DNA of 33,667 nucleotides from positions 1 to 33,667 of the forward strand of contig CAJFUR010000063.1 of assembly GCA_904420215.1 (NCBI GenBank), given 5' to 3'. This DNA is from an uncultured Eggerthellaceae bacterium. Its GTDB lineage: Bacteria > Actinomycetota > Coriobacteriia > Coriobacteriales > Eggerthellaceae. The translations under genes and the position numbers were made by a program. The notes under the pieces are model-generated. The model saw only the letters and a program-made list of their open reading frames with translations. It had not been told where the DNA came from and did no database searches. Shown here in pieces: positions 6,565 to 13,982 of the stretch; within the stretch, counting starts at the first letter, position 1; every line of letters begins with the position of its first letter.

Positions 6565-6894
6565 TCACAACCTCATGAACAGGACGTGGTCGTTGTCTTT
6601 CACGATGTCGGCCGCTTCTTCGGCATCCATGATTTGGATGCAGTTCGTCTGGCAGTGTTGCACGCACGAGGGCGCCTTGCCTTCCGCCATGCGGTCGGCG
6701 CACAGGTTGCACTGGTCGGTCAGAAGCGGAAAGCACGTGAACTGGTGACGGTCTTCGCCATAAGTCCACGGCCCCACCGTTTCCACCTTGATGCCCGTCT
6801 GGCCGGCGGGGAACTGGTTCTTCGTCTGGCAGGCCACCTCGCACGAATGGCAGCCGATGCACCAGCGCAAATTCGCCAAAAGACCCTTCGCCAT
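6565..6894 (-). CDS. 4Fe-4S ferredoxin-type electron-transfer subunit
   Basis: This 109-residue protein has ten cysteines. CIGCHSCEVAC (C12, C15, C18, C22) is a classic 4Fe-4S ligand run; C54, C62, C65, C77, C81 and C85 can supply a second cluster. It resembles a shortened DmsB/NrfC-type subunit, with room for two clusters where the full-size family members hold four. There is no signal peptide or membrane segment, so it should work in the cytoplasm. Its ATG (6894) lies 2 bases after the TAG stop of the molybdoenzyme gene, with GAAGGTG as ribosome binding site inside that gene's end, so the two are cotranscribed and probably coupled. The likely job is to carry electrons to the molybdenum subunit. 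Confidence 0.9.
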   Translation of the reverse strand: MAKGLLANLRWCIGCHSCEVACQTKNQFPAGQTGIKVETVGPWTYGEDRHQFTCFPLLTDQCNLCADRMAEGKAPSCVQHCQTNCIQIMDAEEAADIVKDNDHVLFMRL

Positions 6895-6896
6895 GG

Positions 6897-9221
6897 CTAC
6901 TCACCTTCCTTCACGGGGTATATCTTGCACAAGAGGCACTTGTAGTTGCACCCCACGCCGGTTTCGCCGGTGCTCCACGAAATGAGGTTGTTGATGTTGA
7001 GCTCGTCCACGTCGTAAAGCTTCTCCGGGTCGCCCTCGGGGTGCCACCAGCCGTGGTCGGTGCTGACCACGCGCGCGTCAACGATGGGCGTGACCTCGGC
7101 CACCCGCTTGGCGCGGGCCACGCGCCCCGTGTCGCCCACCGGGCCTTCCACCCACACCCACTGTCCGTCGCGCACGCCAAGGCTGGCCGCAAGGTCGGGG
7201 TGCATCTGAACGCTCGGCTCGGGATGCAGCGCGCGCAGCCGCGGCGACTGGCGGTTTTCGGAATGGAAGGTGCTGGGGCGCCGCGCGCCCGTGGTCAGGA
7301 TAATGGGGTACTCCTTGGCCAGGTCGGGTCGCGAATAGGGGGTCATCGGCGGCTCCACGTAGCGCGGCAGCGGGTCTTTGCCCATAAACTCCAGCCCCAG
7401 CGATGAAAGTTCCAGCCGCCCGCTGGGAGTGGGGAATCCCACGCTGCCGTCTTCGCGCAGCAGGCCCTTTTCATGTTTGTTGTACTGGAAGGGAAGGTAT
7501 CCCGGCGCAATGTCGCGCACGCCTTCGAAGTCCAGCCCCGCCGGCTCCAGAATGTGCGAGAACATGTCCTCCACCGTTTCCCACGGCCACGCCTCCGGGT
7601 TGAAGCGGCGTCCCAGCTCCAGATTGATCTCCATGTCGGAGCGCGTTTCCTCGAACGGCTGGATGGCGGCGTTGATGGTTTCCGCACGCTGCATGTTGTC
7701 GCCACAGCGGATGCCGTTGCGCTCGGCGAAGCTGGTCACAGGCAGGAAGAGGTCGCCGTAGGCCATGGCGGTGGGCGTCATGAACAAGTCCACGATCACG
7801 TTGAATTCCAAGTTGCCGAACGCTTCCTTGGTCTTTTCGTTGTCCACGCCGCCGCAGGCTATCTGATTCACCGTTTGGATCCACGATGCCTTGATGGGAT
7901 AGTCTTCCGGCTGCTCGATCATGTGGTCGATCATCTCGTTGATGGAAGCCACCTGCAGGCCCACCTTGTAGAAGATGAGGTTCTCCGTGCCGATGCGCTT
8001 CTCTTCCGCGTCGAAGGAAAGCAGGTCGCGGCCCCAGCCGGTAATGTATTTCAGCAGTTCGGGCCCCACCACCATGGAGCCCGGCTTTTCGATGTTGCCC
8101 GTGAGAACGAACAGGCCGAGCACCGCACGGCTGCCGTCCACGCAGTCTTCGCGCTGGTCGAGCGCCACGCCCCACTGCAGGATGGCCGGGCTGTTCTCGG
8201 CCAGAAGGCGCGCGGCGGCCACGACCTTTTCCGCCGGCACCCAGGTGACTTCCTCGGTTTTCTCCGGCGTCCACTCCGCCACCATTGCGGCGAAGTCCTC
8301 GAAGCCGTGAACCCAGCAGCTTACGAAGTCCTTGTCGTAAAGCCCCTCCCGTATCAGCACGTTCGCCATGCCCAGGGCAAGCGCGCCGTCGGAGCCGGGA
8401 CGCACCTGCAGCCACAGGTCGGCATGTGCGGCCAGCCACGTCATGCGCGGGTCCACCACCAGAAGCTTGCTGCCGCGCTGCAAAACGTCCATGACCCACG
8501 CGCCGTAGGCCCCGTCGGAATTGGCCACGATAGGGTTGTTGCCCCATACCACCGTCAACTTCGGCGCCTGCCATTCCGGGTTGCTGTAGCGGTCCACGAA
8601 CTGCTGCGAGTAGTCGGCCAGCGGGAACAGCCCCTCGGTCATCATGCTGGCGAAGATGCGCGGCCCGAAGCACGCCACGTTGCTGAGCGAGAAAGCGTAG
8701 TTGGGCGAGCCGAAAGACCAGGCCAGACGCGATATGTAGGCGGCAATGTCGCGTCCGGTGCCCTGCAGGAACACCACGCTTTCCGCACCGTAGACCTGCT
8801 TGTACTCGTTGAAGCGCGCCTCCACCGTGTCAAGCGCCTCGTCCCACGTGATGCGCTCCCACCAGTCCTTGCCGCGGTCTTCCCGCGCGCGTTTCATCGG
8901 GTACCCGATGCGCCGCTCGTTGTTCATGATTTCGTCCACCGCAATGCACCGCGGGCACAGGCGCCCTTGGTTGAAGGGGTTTTCCGGGTCGCCTTCCACG
9001 CGCACGACCTTGCCGTCTTTGGAATACACCAGCACGCCGCATCCCAGATGGCAGCCCGGGGCCGACCACGCGCTGCCGCGCGTCACGTCCAAGTCGCCTT
9101 CCCGGTAGTGCACGGGCTTTGCATGGTCGAACGTCTTGAGGTCGGCGCCGACCGTTTTGATGTCTTGCGGGGCCACGGTCTTCCTCTCGTACAGAGGACC
9201 CGGGCCGCTCCACTTGCTCAT
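6897..9221 (-). CDS. Molybdopterin oxidoreductase (DMSO reductase family), soluble
   Basis: This 774-residue bis-MGD enzyme has an N-terminal 4Fe-4S site C57-x3-C61 ... C89-P-R-C92. Family blocks follow: ITWDEALDTV (124-133), a probable Mo-ligand segment SNVACFGPRIF (180-190, with C184 the candidate ligand by analogy to NapA/PsrA), VVWGNNPIVANSDG (about 225-238), LLVVDPRMTW, QVRPGSDGALALGMANVLI, and a C-terminal dinucleotide-binding domain with LTTGARRPSTFHSENRQSP and STDHGWWHPEGDP. No twin-arginine signal is present, so it is cytoplasmic. Start ATG 9221 (MSKWSG) has GGAGG at 5 bases spacing. Overall it resembles the acetylene hydratase/catechol dehydroxylase branch found in gut Eggerthellaceae; the substrate cannot be read from sequence. 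It is cotranscribed with the ferredoxin downstream and probably with the 99-residue protein upstream. Confidence 0.9.
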   Translation of the reverse strand: MSKWSGPGPLYERKTVAPQDIKTVGADLKTFDHAKPVHYREGDLDVTRGSAWSAPGCHLGCGVLVYSKDGKVVRVEGDPENPFNQGRLCPRCIAVDEIMNNERRIGYPMKRAREDRGKDWWERITWDEALDTVEARFNEYKQVYGAESVVFLQGTGRDIAAYISRLAWSFGSPNYAFSLSNVACFGPRIFASMMTEGLFPLADYSQQFVDRYSNPEWQAPKLTVVWGNNPIVANSDGAYGAWVMDVLQRGSKLLVVDPRMTWLAAHADLWLQVRPGSDGALALGMANVLIREGLYDKDFVSCWVHGFEDFAAMVAEWTPEKTEEVTWVPAEKVVAAARLLAENSPAILQWGVALDQREDCVDGSRAVLGLFVLTGNIEKPGSMVVGPELLKYITGWGRDLLSFDAEEKRIGTENLIFYKVGLQVASINEMIDHMIEQPEDYPIKASWIQTVNQIACGGVDNEKTKEAFGNLEFNVIVDLFMTPTAMAYGDLFLPVTSFAERNGIRCGDNMQRAETINAAIQPFEETRSDMEINLELGRRFNPEAWPWETVEDMFSHILEPAGLDFEGVRDIAPGYLPFQYNKHEKGLLREDGSVGFPTPSGRLELSSLGLEFMGKDPLPRYVEPPMTPYSRPDLAKEYPIILTTGARRPSTFHSENRQSPRLRALHPEPSVQMHPDLAASLGVRDGQWVWVEGPVGDTGRVARAKRVAEVTPIVDARVVSTDHGWWHPEGDPEKLYDVDELNINNLISWSTGETGVGCNYKCLLCKIYPVKEGE

Positions 9222-9470
9222 GACTGCCTCCATTTCCCCGTTTTTTCGTCCTTGTTGGCCGCATGGCGGGCGCGCCCAGATTGCGCGGCGGAGCCAGCGC
9301 GCCGCGAGTCCAATGCGGCTTCTTCGCGCAGCGCGCCCAAGCCGCAGCCCGCCTTGCCGCGCCTTCCCCCGCGCGCACATCGCTTTTGTGCGGCGGCCCG
9401 CCCGCGGTGCGCCGCTCCCCCACAGCGGCCCGCGTGCGGCGCGCCGCTCCCCCGCGGCGGCCTGGCGGCC

Positions 9471-9770
9471 CTACCAGAGTTCGTTCGACTTCAGCGGCAG
9501 CACGCCAATGCGGCATTTCGCAACGCCGTCGATCAGCCCGTCGTGAACGCGCCCTTCGGTGGTGGCTTCCTGCGTACCCAGAATGGTGGTGATCTTGCAG
9601 GCGCCAGTGTAGTTGCCTTCGTCGTCGATCTTCCCGTCGGTTATCGGCGCCGTGGAACCCAGCACGGTGAACTCCCCGTCGAACGAGCCATCGCCGTTGC
9701 GGGTGATGGTGAGCTTGAAGTCCTTTTTGCCCATGGGCAGCTTGATCTTGCCTTCGTACACTTCTTCCAT
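9471..9770 (-). CDS. Small beta-rich protein, first gene of the molybdoenzyme operon
   Basis: This 99-residue protein has a clear start (ATG 9770, AAAGGAGA upstream). It contains no cysteine motif, signal or membrane segment. The sequence alternates short beta strands and Gly/Asp turns, and the two halves look like copies: YEGKIKLPMGKKDFKLTI with a DGSFDGEF turn in the first, YTGACKITTILGTQEATTEG with a DGLIDGVA turn in the second. I do not recognise a named family. Similar small beta modules with a PMG element and repeated DG turns are, from memory, attached to or next to Old-Yellow-Enzyme-type flavoproteins. A substrate-handling or assembly role for the molybdoenzyme is a guess. A GC-rich, gene-free 249-base spacer separates it from the molybdoenzyme gene. 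Confidence 0.75.
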   Translation of the reverse strand: MEEVYEGKIKLPMGKKDFKLTITRNGDGSFDGEFTVLGSTAPITDGKIDDEGNYTGACKITTILGTQEATTEGRVHDGLIDGVAKCRIGVLPLKSNELW

Positions 9771-9816
9771 CGTCGTTCTCCTTTCGCCGTTCCGCCTGCC
9801 TTCGGCATTCCTTTCG

Positions 9817-9848
9817 CAAGTGTCTTGGTGTATTTTTTGAGACACTTG
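9817..9848. promoter_or_regulatory. Palindromic operator CAAGTGTCT-N14-AGACACTTG
   Basis: Positions 9817-9825 and 9840-9848 are perfect 9-bp inverted repeats with a 14-base spacer. The site lies just downstream of the likely -10 of the minus-strand operon and about 300 bases from the divergent TetR gene at 10144. The natural reading is a repressor site for that TetR protein. It could also form a leader hairpin in the operon mRNA. Confidence 0.6.
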
Positions 9849-9849
9849 T

Positions 9850-9877
9850 ATTATTGGTTTTATAATATGTCCGTGAA
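9850..9877 (-). promoter_or_regulatory. Probable promoter of the molybdoenzyme operon
   Basis: On the minus strand TTCACG (9877-9872), 16 bases, then AATAAT (9855-9850) make a plausible sigma-A promoter whose start site would fall in the CAAGTGTCT palindrome. On the plus strand TTGAGA (9837-9842), 18 bases, TATAAT (9861-9866) points toward the TetR gene, so the two promoters overlap. Confidence 0.45.
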
Positions 9878-10143
9878 CTGCGGGTGATAAGGATTCAGAA
9901 TGAGTTATCTGCCGCATTTGCGACAAAATTGAAAAACTGTCTCGCTAATGGCCCGCCACATTGCGCACGACAGCGCGCCACAAGCGAACGCGGGCGAATG
10001 CCGAATGCGCGACGCCCAAATGCGGGTGACACGTGTGGTAGGGCACGCGGGCGCGGGGCGCGCGGGCGCAGGGCACGGCAAACTGCACGCCCGAAAGCCG
10101 GGAGGGGCGCGACGACGCAAGACCGAAAGGAAGCGAAACCGCC
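9878..10143. other. Leader of the TetR gene, no other gene seen
   Basis: If the plus-strand TATAAT at 9861-9866 is used, the TetR transcript has a leader of about 270 bases. The last 150 bases are low-complexity GCGGGCGC-type sequence. I see no coding region or clear riboswitch. Confidence 0.35.
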
Positions 10144-10731
10144 ATGCCGGACATACGCATAACGCGCACCGACAACCTGTTGTGCGAAGCCATGGAGAAG
10201 CTCCTTGCCAGCAAGCCCTACGACGCCATTTCGGTAAGCGAACTGTGCAAGCTTTCCACCGTTCAGAGGGGCACGTTCTACCGTCACTTCGAAGACAAGA
10301 GCGACTTCTTCAAATACTACCTGAACACCATCACGGAGCGGCTGCTTTCAGAGGCCGCGGCCGAGGGAGAGGTTCTTGACGACTTGGAGCGCTACGCCAA
10401 AACGATGCACCTGCGCCTGATCGCGTTTTTCGAAGACCATCCCCGCTTCGTCAGGAATTCGCTGGGCGGAGACGTCTCCCTGTCCATTGTGGACATGGCG
10501 GTCACTCAAATTGCGAAGGGAATCACCGAGCGCGCCCAACGGCAGGCGGAAAACGGGGAGTGCCGCCTGTGCGTGCCGCCCGATTTCCTCGGGCGGTTCT
10601 ACGCCGGCGGCATGATCCAGATTTTGCGGTGGTGGCTGCTGGAGGACTCCCCGCTGTCAAAGGACGAGCTGGAACGCCATTCGAACAGCATCCTTCTGCA
10701 CTGCTTGGAAAAGCCCGGGGACACGGCATAA
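10144..10731 (+). CDS. TetR family transcriptional regulator (divergent from the molybdoenzyme operon)
   Basis: This 195-residue protein has the TetR N-terminal helix-turn-helix: ITRTDNLLCEAMEKLLASKP as helix 1, then ISVSELCKLSTVQRGTFYRH with the F-Y-x-H-F recognition-helix end at about residues 46-50. The C-terminal two thirds are helical, as in the AcrR/TetR ligand-binding domain, ending in GGMIQILRWWLLEDSPLS. Start ATG 10144 follows AAAGGA at an unusually long 12 bases. The gene is divergent from the molybdoenzyme operon, and the palindrome at 9817-9848 lies between them. It is therefore the best candidate for a substrate-responsive repressor of that operon. Confidence 0.88.
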   Translation: MPDIRITRTDNLLCEAMEKLLASKPYDAISVSELCKLSTVQRGTFYRHFEDKSDFFKYYLNTITERLLSEAAAEGEVLDDLERYAKTMHLRLIAFFEDHPRFVRNSLGGDVSLSIVDMAVTQIAKGITERAQRQAENGECRLCVPPDFLGRFYAGGMIQILRWWLLEDSPLSKDELERHSNSILLHCLEKPGDTA

Positions 10732-10928
10732 GCCGCCGCGCCGGGGCAGCCCGCAAGCCGCCGCAGCCGCGCGTCGAAAGCGCCGCGTCTCTTGGCACGC
10801 CTGACGCGGGCACAGGCCCGCCGGAGCAGCCCGCAACTCCGCAGCCGCCCCTCGCCCGCGGCCCCGCAGCCGTCCCCCGCCCGCATCCTTCACAGGGGCG
10901 CCTGTCGCCAAAGCCATGACCGCCCAGC

Positions 10929-12293
10929 CTACAGACACATTGCCATATAGAGGGGCAGATACACAATCCGACCCTCGCGCGCCAGGTCTTTCGGATACAG
11001 AACGTAGCATTCATTGCACTTGACGTCGTATTTTTCAAGAAAGCGGTCGAGCGACTTGTGCGCACGGTAGCCCGAGGACTTCACCTCCACCGGGCAGACC
11101 CTCTTGCCCCGAAGCAACAGGAAGTCCACCTCGTACTTCTTGGGCGACTCTTTCTTGAAAGGCTCCGAAGCCTTGGGGCGGCATTCGAACTCGTGAAAGT
11201 GCAAGGTATGCCCCTGCGCCACAAGCATCTGCGCGACCATGTTCTCCATGACCATGCCCAAATTCGCATCCAGCTTGTCGAACACCAAAGCCCGGTAAAG
11301 CGATTCGCCCAGCGCGGCCGCCGTCCCCATCGCGCGCGCCACAAGCAGCCCCGTGTCGGCCATGAACATCTTGAAGTTTTCCTTTTGAACATGCAATTCC
11401 ATGAGAGCATCGGGAGCCGTGACGTTCGTGCACACGTTCACGATCATGGATTCACTCAAAAAGTCGAGCGAACTCACCAGCCGATCGTAGCGTGCGTTCT
11501 TGTCGATGGCGGCGTACTTGAAGCGCATGTTCCTGTTGCCCAGCTGATCGGGAACCGAGCGGTATATTGCGGACACCCGCCCGTTTTCGGCATTGTCGTA
11601 TTTCCTTATGTCTTCGTCGTAAAGCGACAGAATGGCCCGCTTTGCAAAATCTATTTCCTCGAACGTGCCGCCGGCAACGTATTCGGCAACGGCCTGCGGC
11701 ATGCCTCCCACCGCCATGTACATGCGGAAATCGCCCATGATCTTCCGATGGATGTCGGTGCCCAAAGGCTTTTTCGCGGCAAATGCCTCCCGTATCGCAT
11801 CGGCGGTTACCGTGTCGCCTTTCGCCCACAGGAACTCCTCGAAGTCCATGGGATGCATGCGGATTTGGTATTCCTCGGAAGGAATGAGGATGCTGCCCGA
11901 ATTTTCCCTGATCGATATCAGGGATCCCGTTTCGATGTAATGGTAGCGGCCGTCTTTCACCAGCTGCTTTATCGCCTGTCGGGCAAGGGGAAACAACTGG
12001 ACTTCGTCGAAGACGACGACGGATTCCCCGCGCGGCAGGCTTTTTCCTTTGAGCAGGAAAAGGTTGCGAAAGAACGCGTCCAGATCGCCGATGTTCTCGG
12101 CGAAGTTGCGTTTCACGGCCTCGCTTTCCACCGAGAAGTCGAGCATCAGGTAGTCGCGGTACTCGACCTTGGCAAACGCTTCCGCCACCGTGCTTTTGCC
12201 CACGCGGCGGGCGCCCTCTATCATGACGGCGGTTTTGCCGTTCGAAACACGCTTCCATTCAACCAGTTTGTCATATGCTTTCCGGGCAAACAT
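10929..12293 (-). CDS. AAA_14/DUF4143 ATPase
   Basis: This 454-residue protein has Walker A GARRVGKST at residues 27-35 and Walker B SVVVFDEVQLFP at 91-102. The typical family blocks follow: YIETGSLISIRENSGSILIP, MHPMDFEEFLWAKGD and YMAVGGMPQAVAEYV. The C-terminal DUF4143 domain carries EVDFLLLRGKRVCPVEVKSS, a PD-(D/E)xK-like motif. Biochemical function is unknown; the family is widespread and multicopy in gut bacteria. Start ATG 12293 (MFARKAYDKL) is chosen because AAGGTGG lies 5 bases upstream and homology begins there; the frame stays open to 12392. The protein's own promoter region carries two copies of a 21-base repeat. The 200 bases between its stop and the TetR gene end are GC-rich and empty. 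Confidence 0.88.
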   Translation of the reverse strand: MFARKAYDKLVEWKRVSNGKTAVMIEGARRVGKSTVAEAFAKVEYRDYLMLDFSVESEAVKRNFAENIGDLDAFFRNLFLLKGKSLPRGESVVVFDEVQLFPLARQAIKQLVKDGRYHYIETGSLISIRENSGSILIPSEEYQIRMHPMDFEEFLWAKGDTVTADAIREAFAAKKPLGTDIHRKIMGDFRMYMAVGGMPQAVAEYVAGGTFEEIDFAKRAILSLYDEDIRKYDNAENGRVSAIYRSVPDQLGNRNMRFKYAAIDKNARYDRLVSSLDFLSESMIVNVCTNVTAPDALMELHVQKENFKMFMADTGLLVARAMGTAAALGESLYRALVFDKLDANLGMVMENMVAQMLVAQGHTLHFHEFECRPKASEPFKKESPKKYEVDFLLLRGKRVCPVEVKSSGYRAHKSLDRFLEKYDVKCNECYVLYPKDLAREGRIVYLPLYMAMCL

Positions 12294-12627
12294 GCAAACC
12301 ACCTTCTTCGCAGCCTCTACCTGCGTTTTGTACGAAAACGTGAAATGTTTTAATCCCATTATGCCCGAAAATGGAAAATGTTTGCTATACATTTTGCCCG
12401 AAAATGGAAAATGTTGGAAAGCTCGGCGCGCAGATGTTGCACTTGCGTGCTAAAATGCACTTCGTTCCCGCAACCTCCACCGCGCCGAATCCGGCAAAAC
12501 GGCGGCCGAGCAGACTGTCCCACAAGCGGGGCCTGTATCCGCTAGGCGTGAGTTTCATGGAGCATCCCTTGCCCTATGAAAGAATCGAGCCATTCCTTAC
12601 TAAATTTTCGGGCGAAACCATTGTTGA
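12294..12627. other. Gap between the DUF4143 ATPase and the oxidoreductase remnant
   Basis: The first 120 bases are the promoter side of the minus-strand ATPase and hold the 33-base-period direct repeats. The rest (12440-12627) has no supported gene. An open frame on the plus strand (12371-12634) has no family likeness and starts inside a repeat copy. ATTTTCGGGC at 12604-12613 is an inverted partial copy of the repeat core. Confidence 0.4.
12362..12415. repeat. Direct repeat pair, 33-base period, upstream of the DUF4143 ATPase
   Basis: A 21-base sequence beginning TGCCCGAAAATGGAAAATG is present identically at 12362-12382 and 12395-12415. The 12-base spacer contains CTATACA. It covers the region 70-120 bases upstream of the ATPase start codon, where the promoter should be, and is a likely operator for autoregulation. 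Confidence 0.8.
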
Positions 12628-12840
12628 GGGCTGATTGCCATTGGAGGTGCAAGTCTTGAGGGCATGGACGCCACCCTGCCGTGCGACTGCGTGATCGACG
12701 CCTCCGACATGCTGGCCGACACGTCGCTGGCCGACCAGCTGGAAGGGGAGTTCGACGTGTACGCCATTGGCGATTGCGCCACGCCGCTCAACATTGGCAA
12801 CGCCATCTCCACCGGCAACCTGACCGCCCGCAACTGCTAG
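12628..12840 (+). pseudogene. C-terminal remnant of an Old-Yellow-Enzyme-type NADH:flavin oxidoreductase
   Basis: The frame ending at TAG 12838-12840 encodes about 70 residues. LPCDCVIDASDMLADTSL and DVYAIGDCATPLNIGNAIST are the last strand and the FAD-site GDC/A-x-x-x-G-x-x-x-A block of the NAD(P)-binding domain of the 2,4-dienoyl-CoA reductase/2-enoate reductase family (proteins of over 600 residues). Everything before it is missing: TGA at 12625-12627 closes the frame upstream and no matching sequence lies in the other frames. The original 3' hairpin still follows (12853-12884). The gene was therefore lost by deletion up to near its 3' end. Confidence 0.72.
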
Positions 12841-12852
12841 CCTGAAAACCCC

Positions 12853-12884
12853 CTGCGCGCCGCCCGACCGGGGGCGGCGCGCAG
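12853..12884. terminator. 13-bp hairpin after the oxidoreductase remnant
   Basis: CTGCGCGCCGCCC (12853-12865) and its exact reverse complement (12872-12884) enclose the loop GACCGG. It lies 12 bases after the stop codon of the remnant. No T-run follows on the plus strand; on the minus strand GGGGTTTT follows. It may also serve the opposite-strand membrane-protein gene, which ends at 13036. Confidence 0.65.
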
Positions 12885-13035
12885 AAACACGAGCAGAGAC
12901 GCGGCCGGGTGGCGCAGGCGGGACGCAGGCCCTACCGCCCAAGGACGCTCCCTGCGGAAAGACCGCCGCTGCCGCCAAGGGAGTGCCCCCCGCGGGAAGC
13001 CAACCACCGCCTCCCGCGTTCGGCCAACTTGAATC

Positions 13036-13845
13036 CTACCGCTGCTTCCTCCCGTGTTCGGCCAGCTTGTTGCCCATGCCAATACCCAAGGCGGCGCAGC
13101 ACACGCCAACCGCCGCGCAGATGCCCACGCAGGCCGCGCCGGAATTGAACACGCTACCCCCGGCGAACACCACTTCGCGCAGGCCGTTGCCCATGTAGTA
13201 TTCGGGCGCCCACGGCACCACCCAGTCCTGCCAGAAGGCGGGCATGGCCTCGACGGGCAGGTAGGCGCTGGTCATTCCCAGCACCAGGATCAGCGCGCCA
13301 ACGACGGCCGCCACGCGCCCGCGGATGCAGGCAAGGCCGCCGAAGAACGCCATCAGCAGGAACGACACCAGCCAGCAGTAGCCGGCGAACGGGCCGAATT
13401 CGACGGGCAGGCCCGCCACGAAAGTAATTACCCAGAACAGCATGCACACCAGCACGAGAGCGGCCACGGCATCGACTGCCAGCGAAGCCACGTAGCGCTT
13501 CGCCCGCACGCCCGCGGTTTCGCCGGCGCGCACCTTCAGGCCCATGGCCACCAAGGCGCCGGCCAGAAGCGAGCAGGTCAGAAGCGGCATGAGGATGACC
13601 ATTCGCGAGAGCATGCCGCTCATCATGCTGGAGGCGCCGCCTTCCATGGCCTCGACCATCGCGTCGCCGATGTTGGTTTGCCCCATGGGGGTTTCCACTC
13701 CTTCGTCCAGCGACAACACGCCAAAGGGAAGATTCTTCAATTCCATATGCGCCGTGGGGTAAAACAGCAGGCTGAACACCAGCGGGGCCAGAACCATGGC
13801 CGCCAGCGCCAAGCTCACACCCCGTCTTCCCAATCCGTTTTTCAT
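13036..13845 (-). CDS. ABC-2/YhgE-Pip-like integral membrane protein
   Basis: This 269-residue membrane protein has an N-terminal transmembrane helix (VSLALAAMVLAPLVFSLLFY), an external stretch of about 60 residues (LPFGVLSLDEGVETPMGQTN) and five or six further helices (VILMPLLTCSLLAGALVAMG, VAALVLVCMLFWVITFVAGL, GYCWLVSFLLMAFFGGL, VAAVVGALILVLGMTSAYL, and a C-terminal one). The order matches YhgE/Pip and ABC-2 permeases, but the external part is far shorter than in full YhgE proteins, so this is either a compact variant or an internally deleted one. Start ATG 13845 has GGAGG upstream; a TTG at 13848 is possible. No ATPase gene is adjacent. Two repeated operators lie in its promoter region. 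Confidence 0.7.
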   Translation of the reverse strand: MKNGLGRRGVSLALAAMVLAPLVFSLLFYPTAHMELKNLPFGVLSLDEGVETPMGQTNIGDAMVEAMEGGASSMMSGMLSRMVILMPLLTCSLLAGALVAMGLKVRAGETAGVRAKRYVASLAVDAVAALVLVCMLFWVITFVAGLPVEFGPFAGYCWLVSFLLMAFFGGLACIRGRVAAVVGALILVLGMTSAYLPVEAMPAFWQDWVVPWAPEYYMGNGLREVVFAGGSVFNSGAACVGICAAVGVCCAALGIGMGNKLAEHGRKQR

Positions 13846-13890
13846 CAAACCGGCCTCCTCGCAGCGAATCGTCAGTTTCGTTTACCATAT

Positions 13891-13937
13891 TGGACATAAT
13901 GTCTAATTAAAATGATTGATGCTGGACGGTTTGTCTA
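13891..13937. promoter_or_regulatory. Two operators TGGAC-N5-GTCTA in the membrane-protein promoter
   Basis: TGGAC-ATAAT-GTCTA is at 13891-13905 and TGGAC-GGTTT-GTCTA at 13923-13937, exactly 32 bases (three helical turns) apart. The first contains the palindrome GACAT-A-ATGTC. They lie 46 and 78 bases upstream of the membrane-protein start, and the minus-strand reading TAGAC resembles a -35. TetR-type repressors commonly use such short palindromes; the nearest candidate is the TetR gene at 15036. Confidence 0.6.
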
Positions 13938-13982
13938 AATAAAGGGGCGGCATGGCGCGGAGCGCAAGACCGCGCAAAAACC

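Noticed and set aside
3952-6945. Plus-strand frame of 997 codons opposite ibrB, ibrA and the Fe-S gene
   Set aside because: It crosses three convincing minus-strand genes and a terminator, and its translation is low-complexity. It is an antisense shadow.
7473-9887. Plus-strand frame of 804 codons opposite the molybdoenzyme
   Set aside because: It is an antisense shadow of a well-conserved gene, with no ribosome binding site.
12371-12634. Plus-strand frame of 87 codons upstream of the oxidoreductase remnant
   Set aside because: It starts inside a promoter repeat, has no ribosome binding site and no family likeness.
13154-13897. Minus-strand frame overlapping the membrane-protein gene in another frame
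   Set aside because: Its translation is Arg/Gly-rich with no domain, and the membrane-protein frame has clear transmembrane helices and a ribosome binding site.
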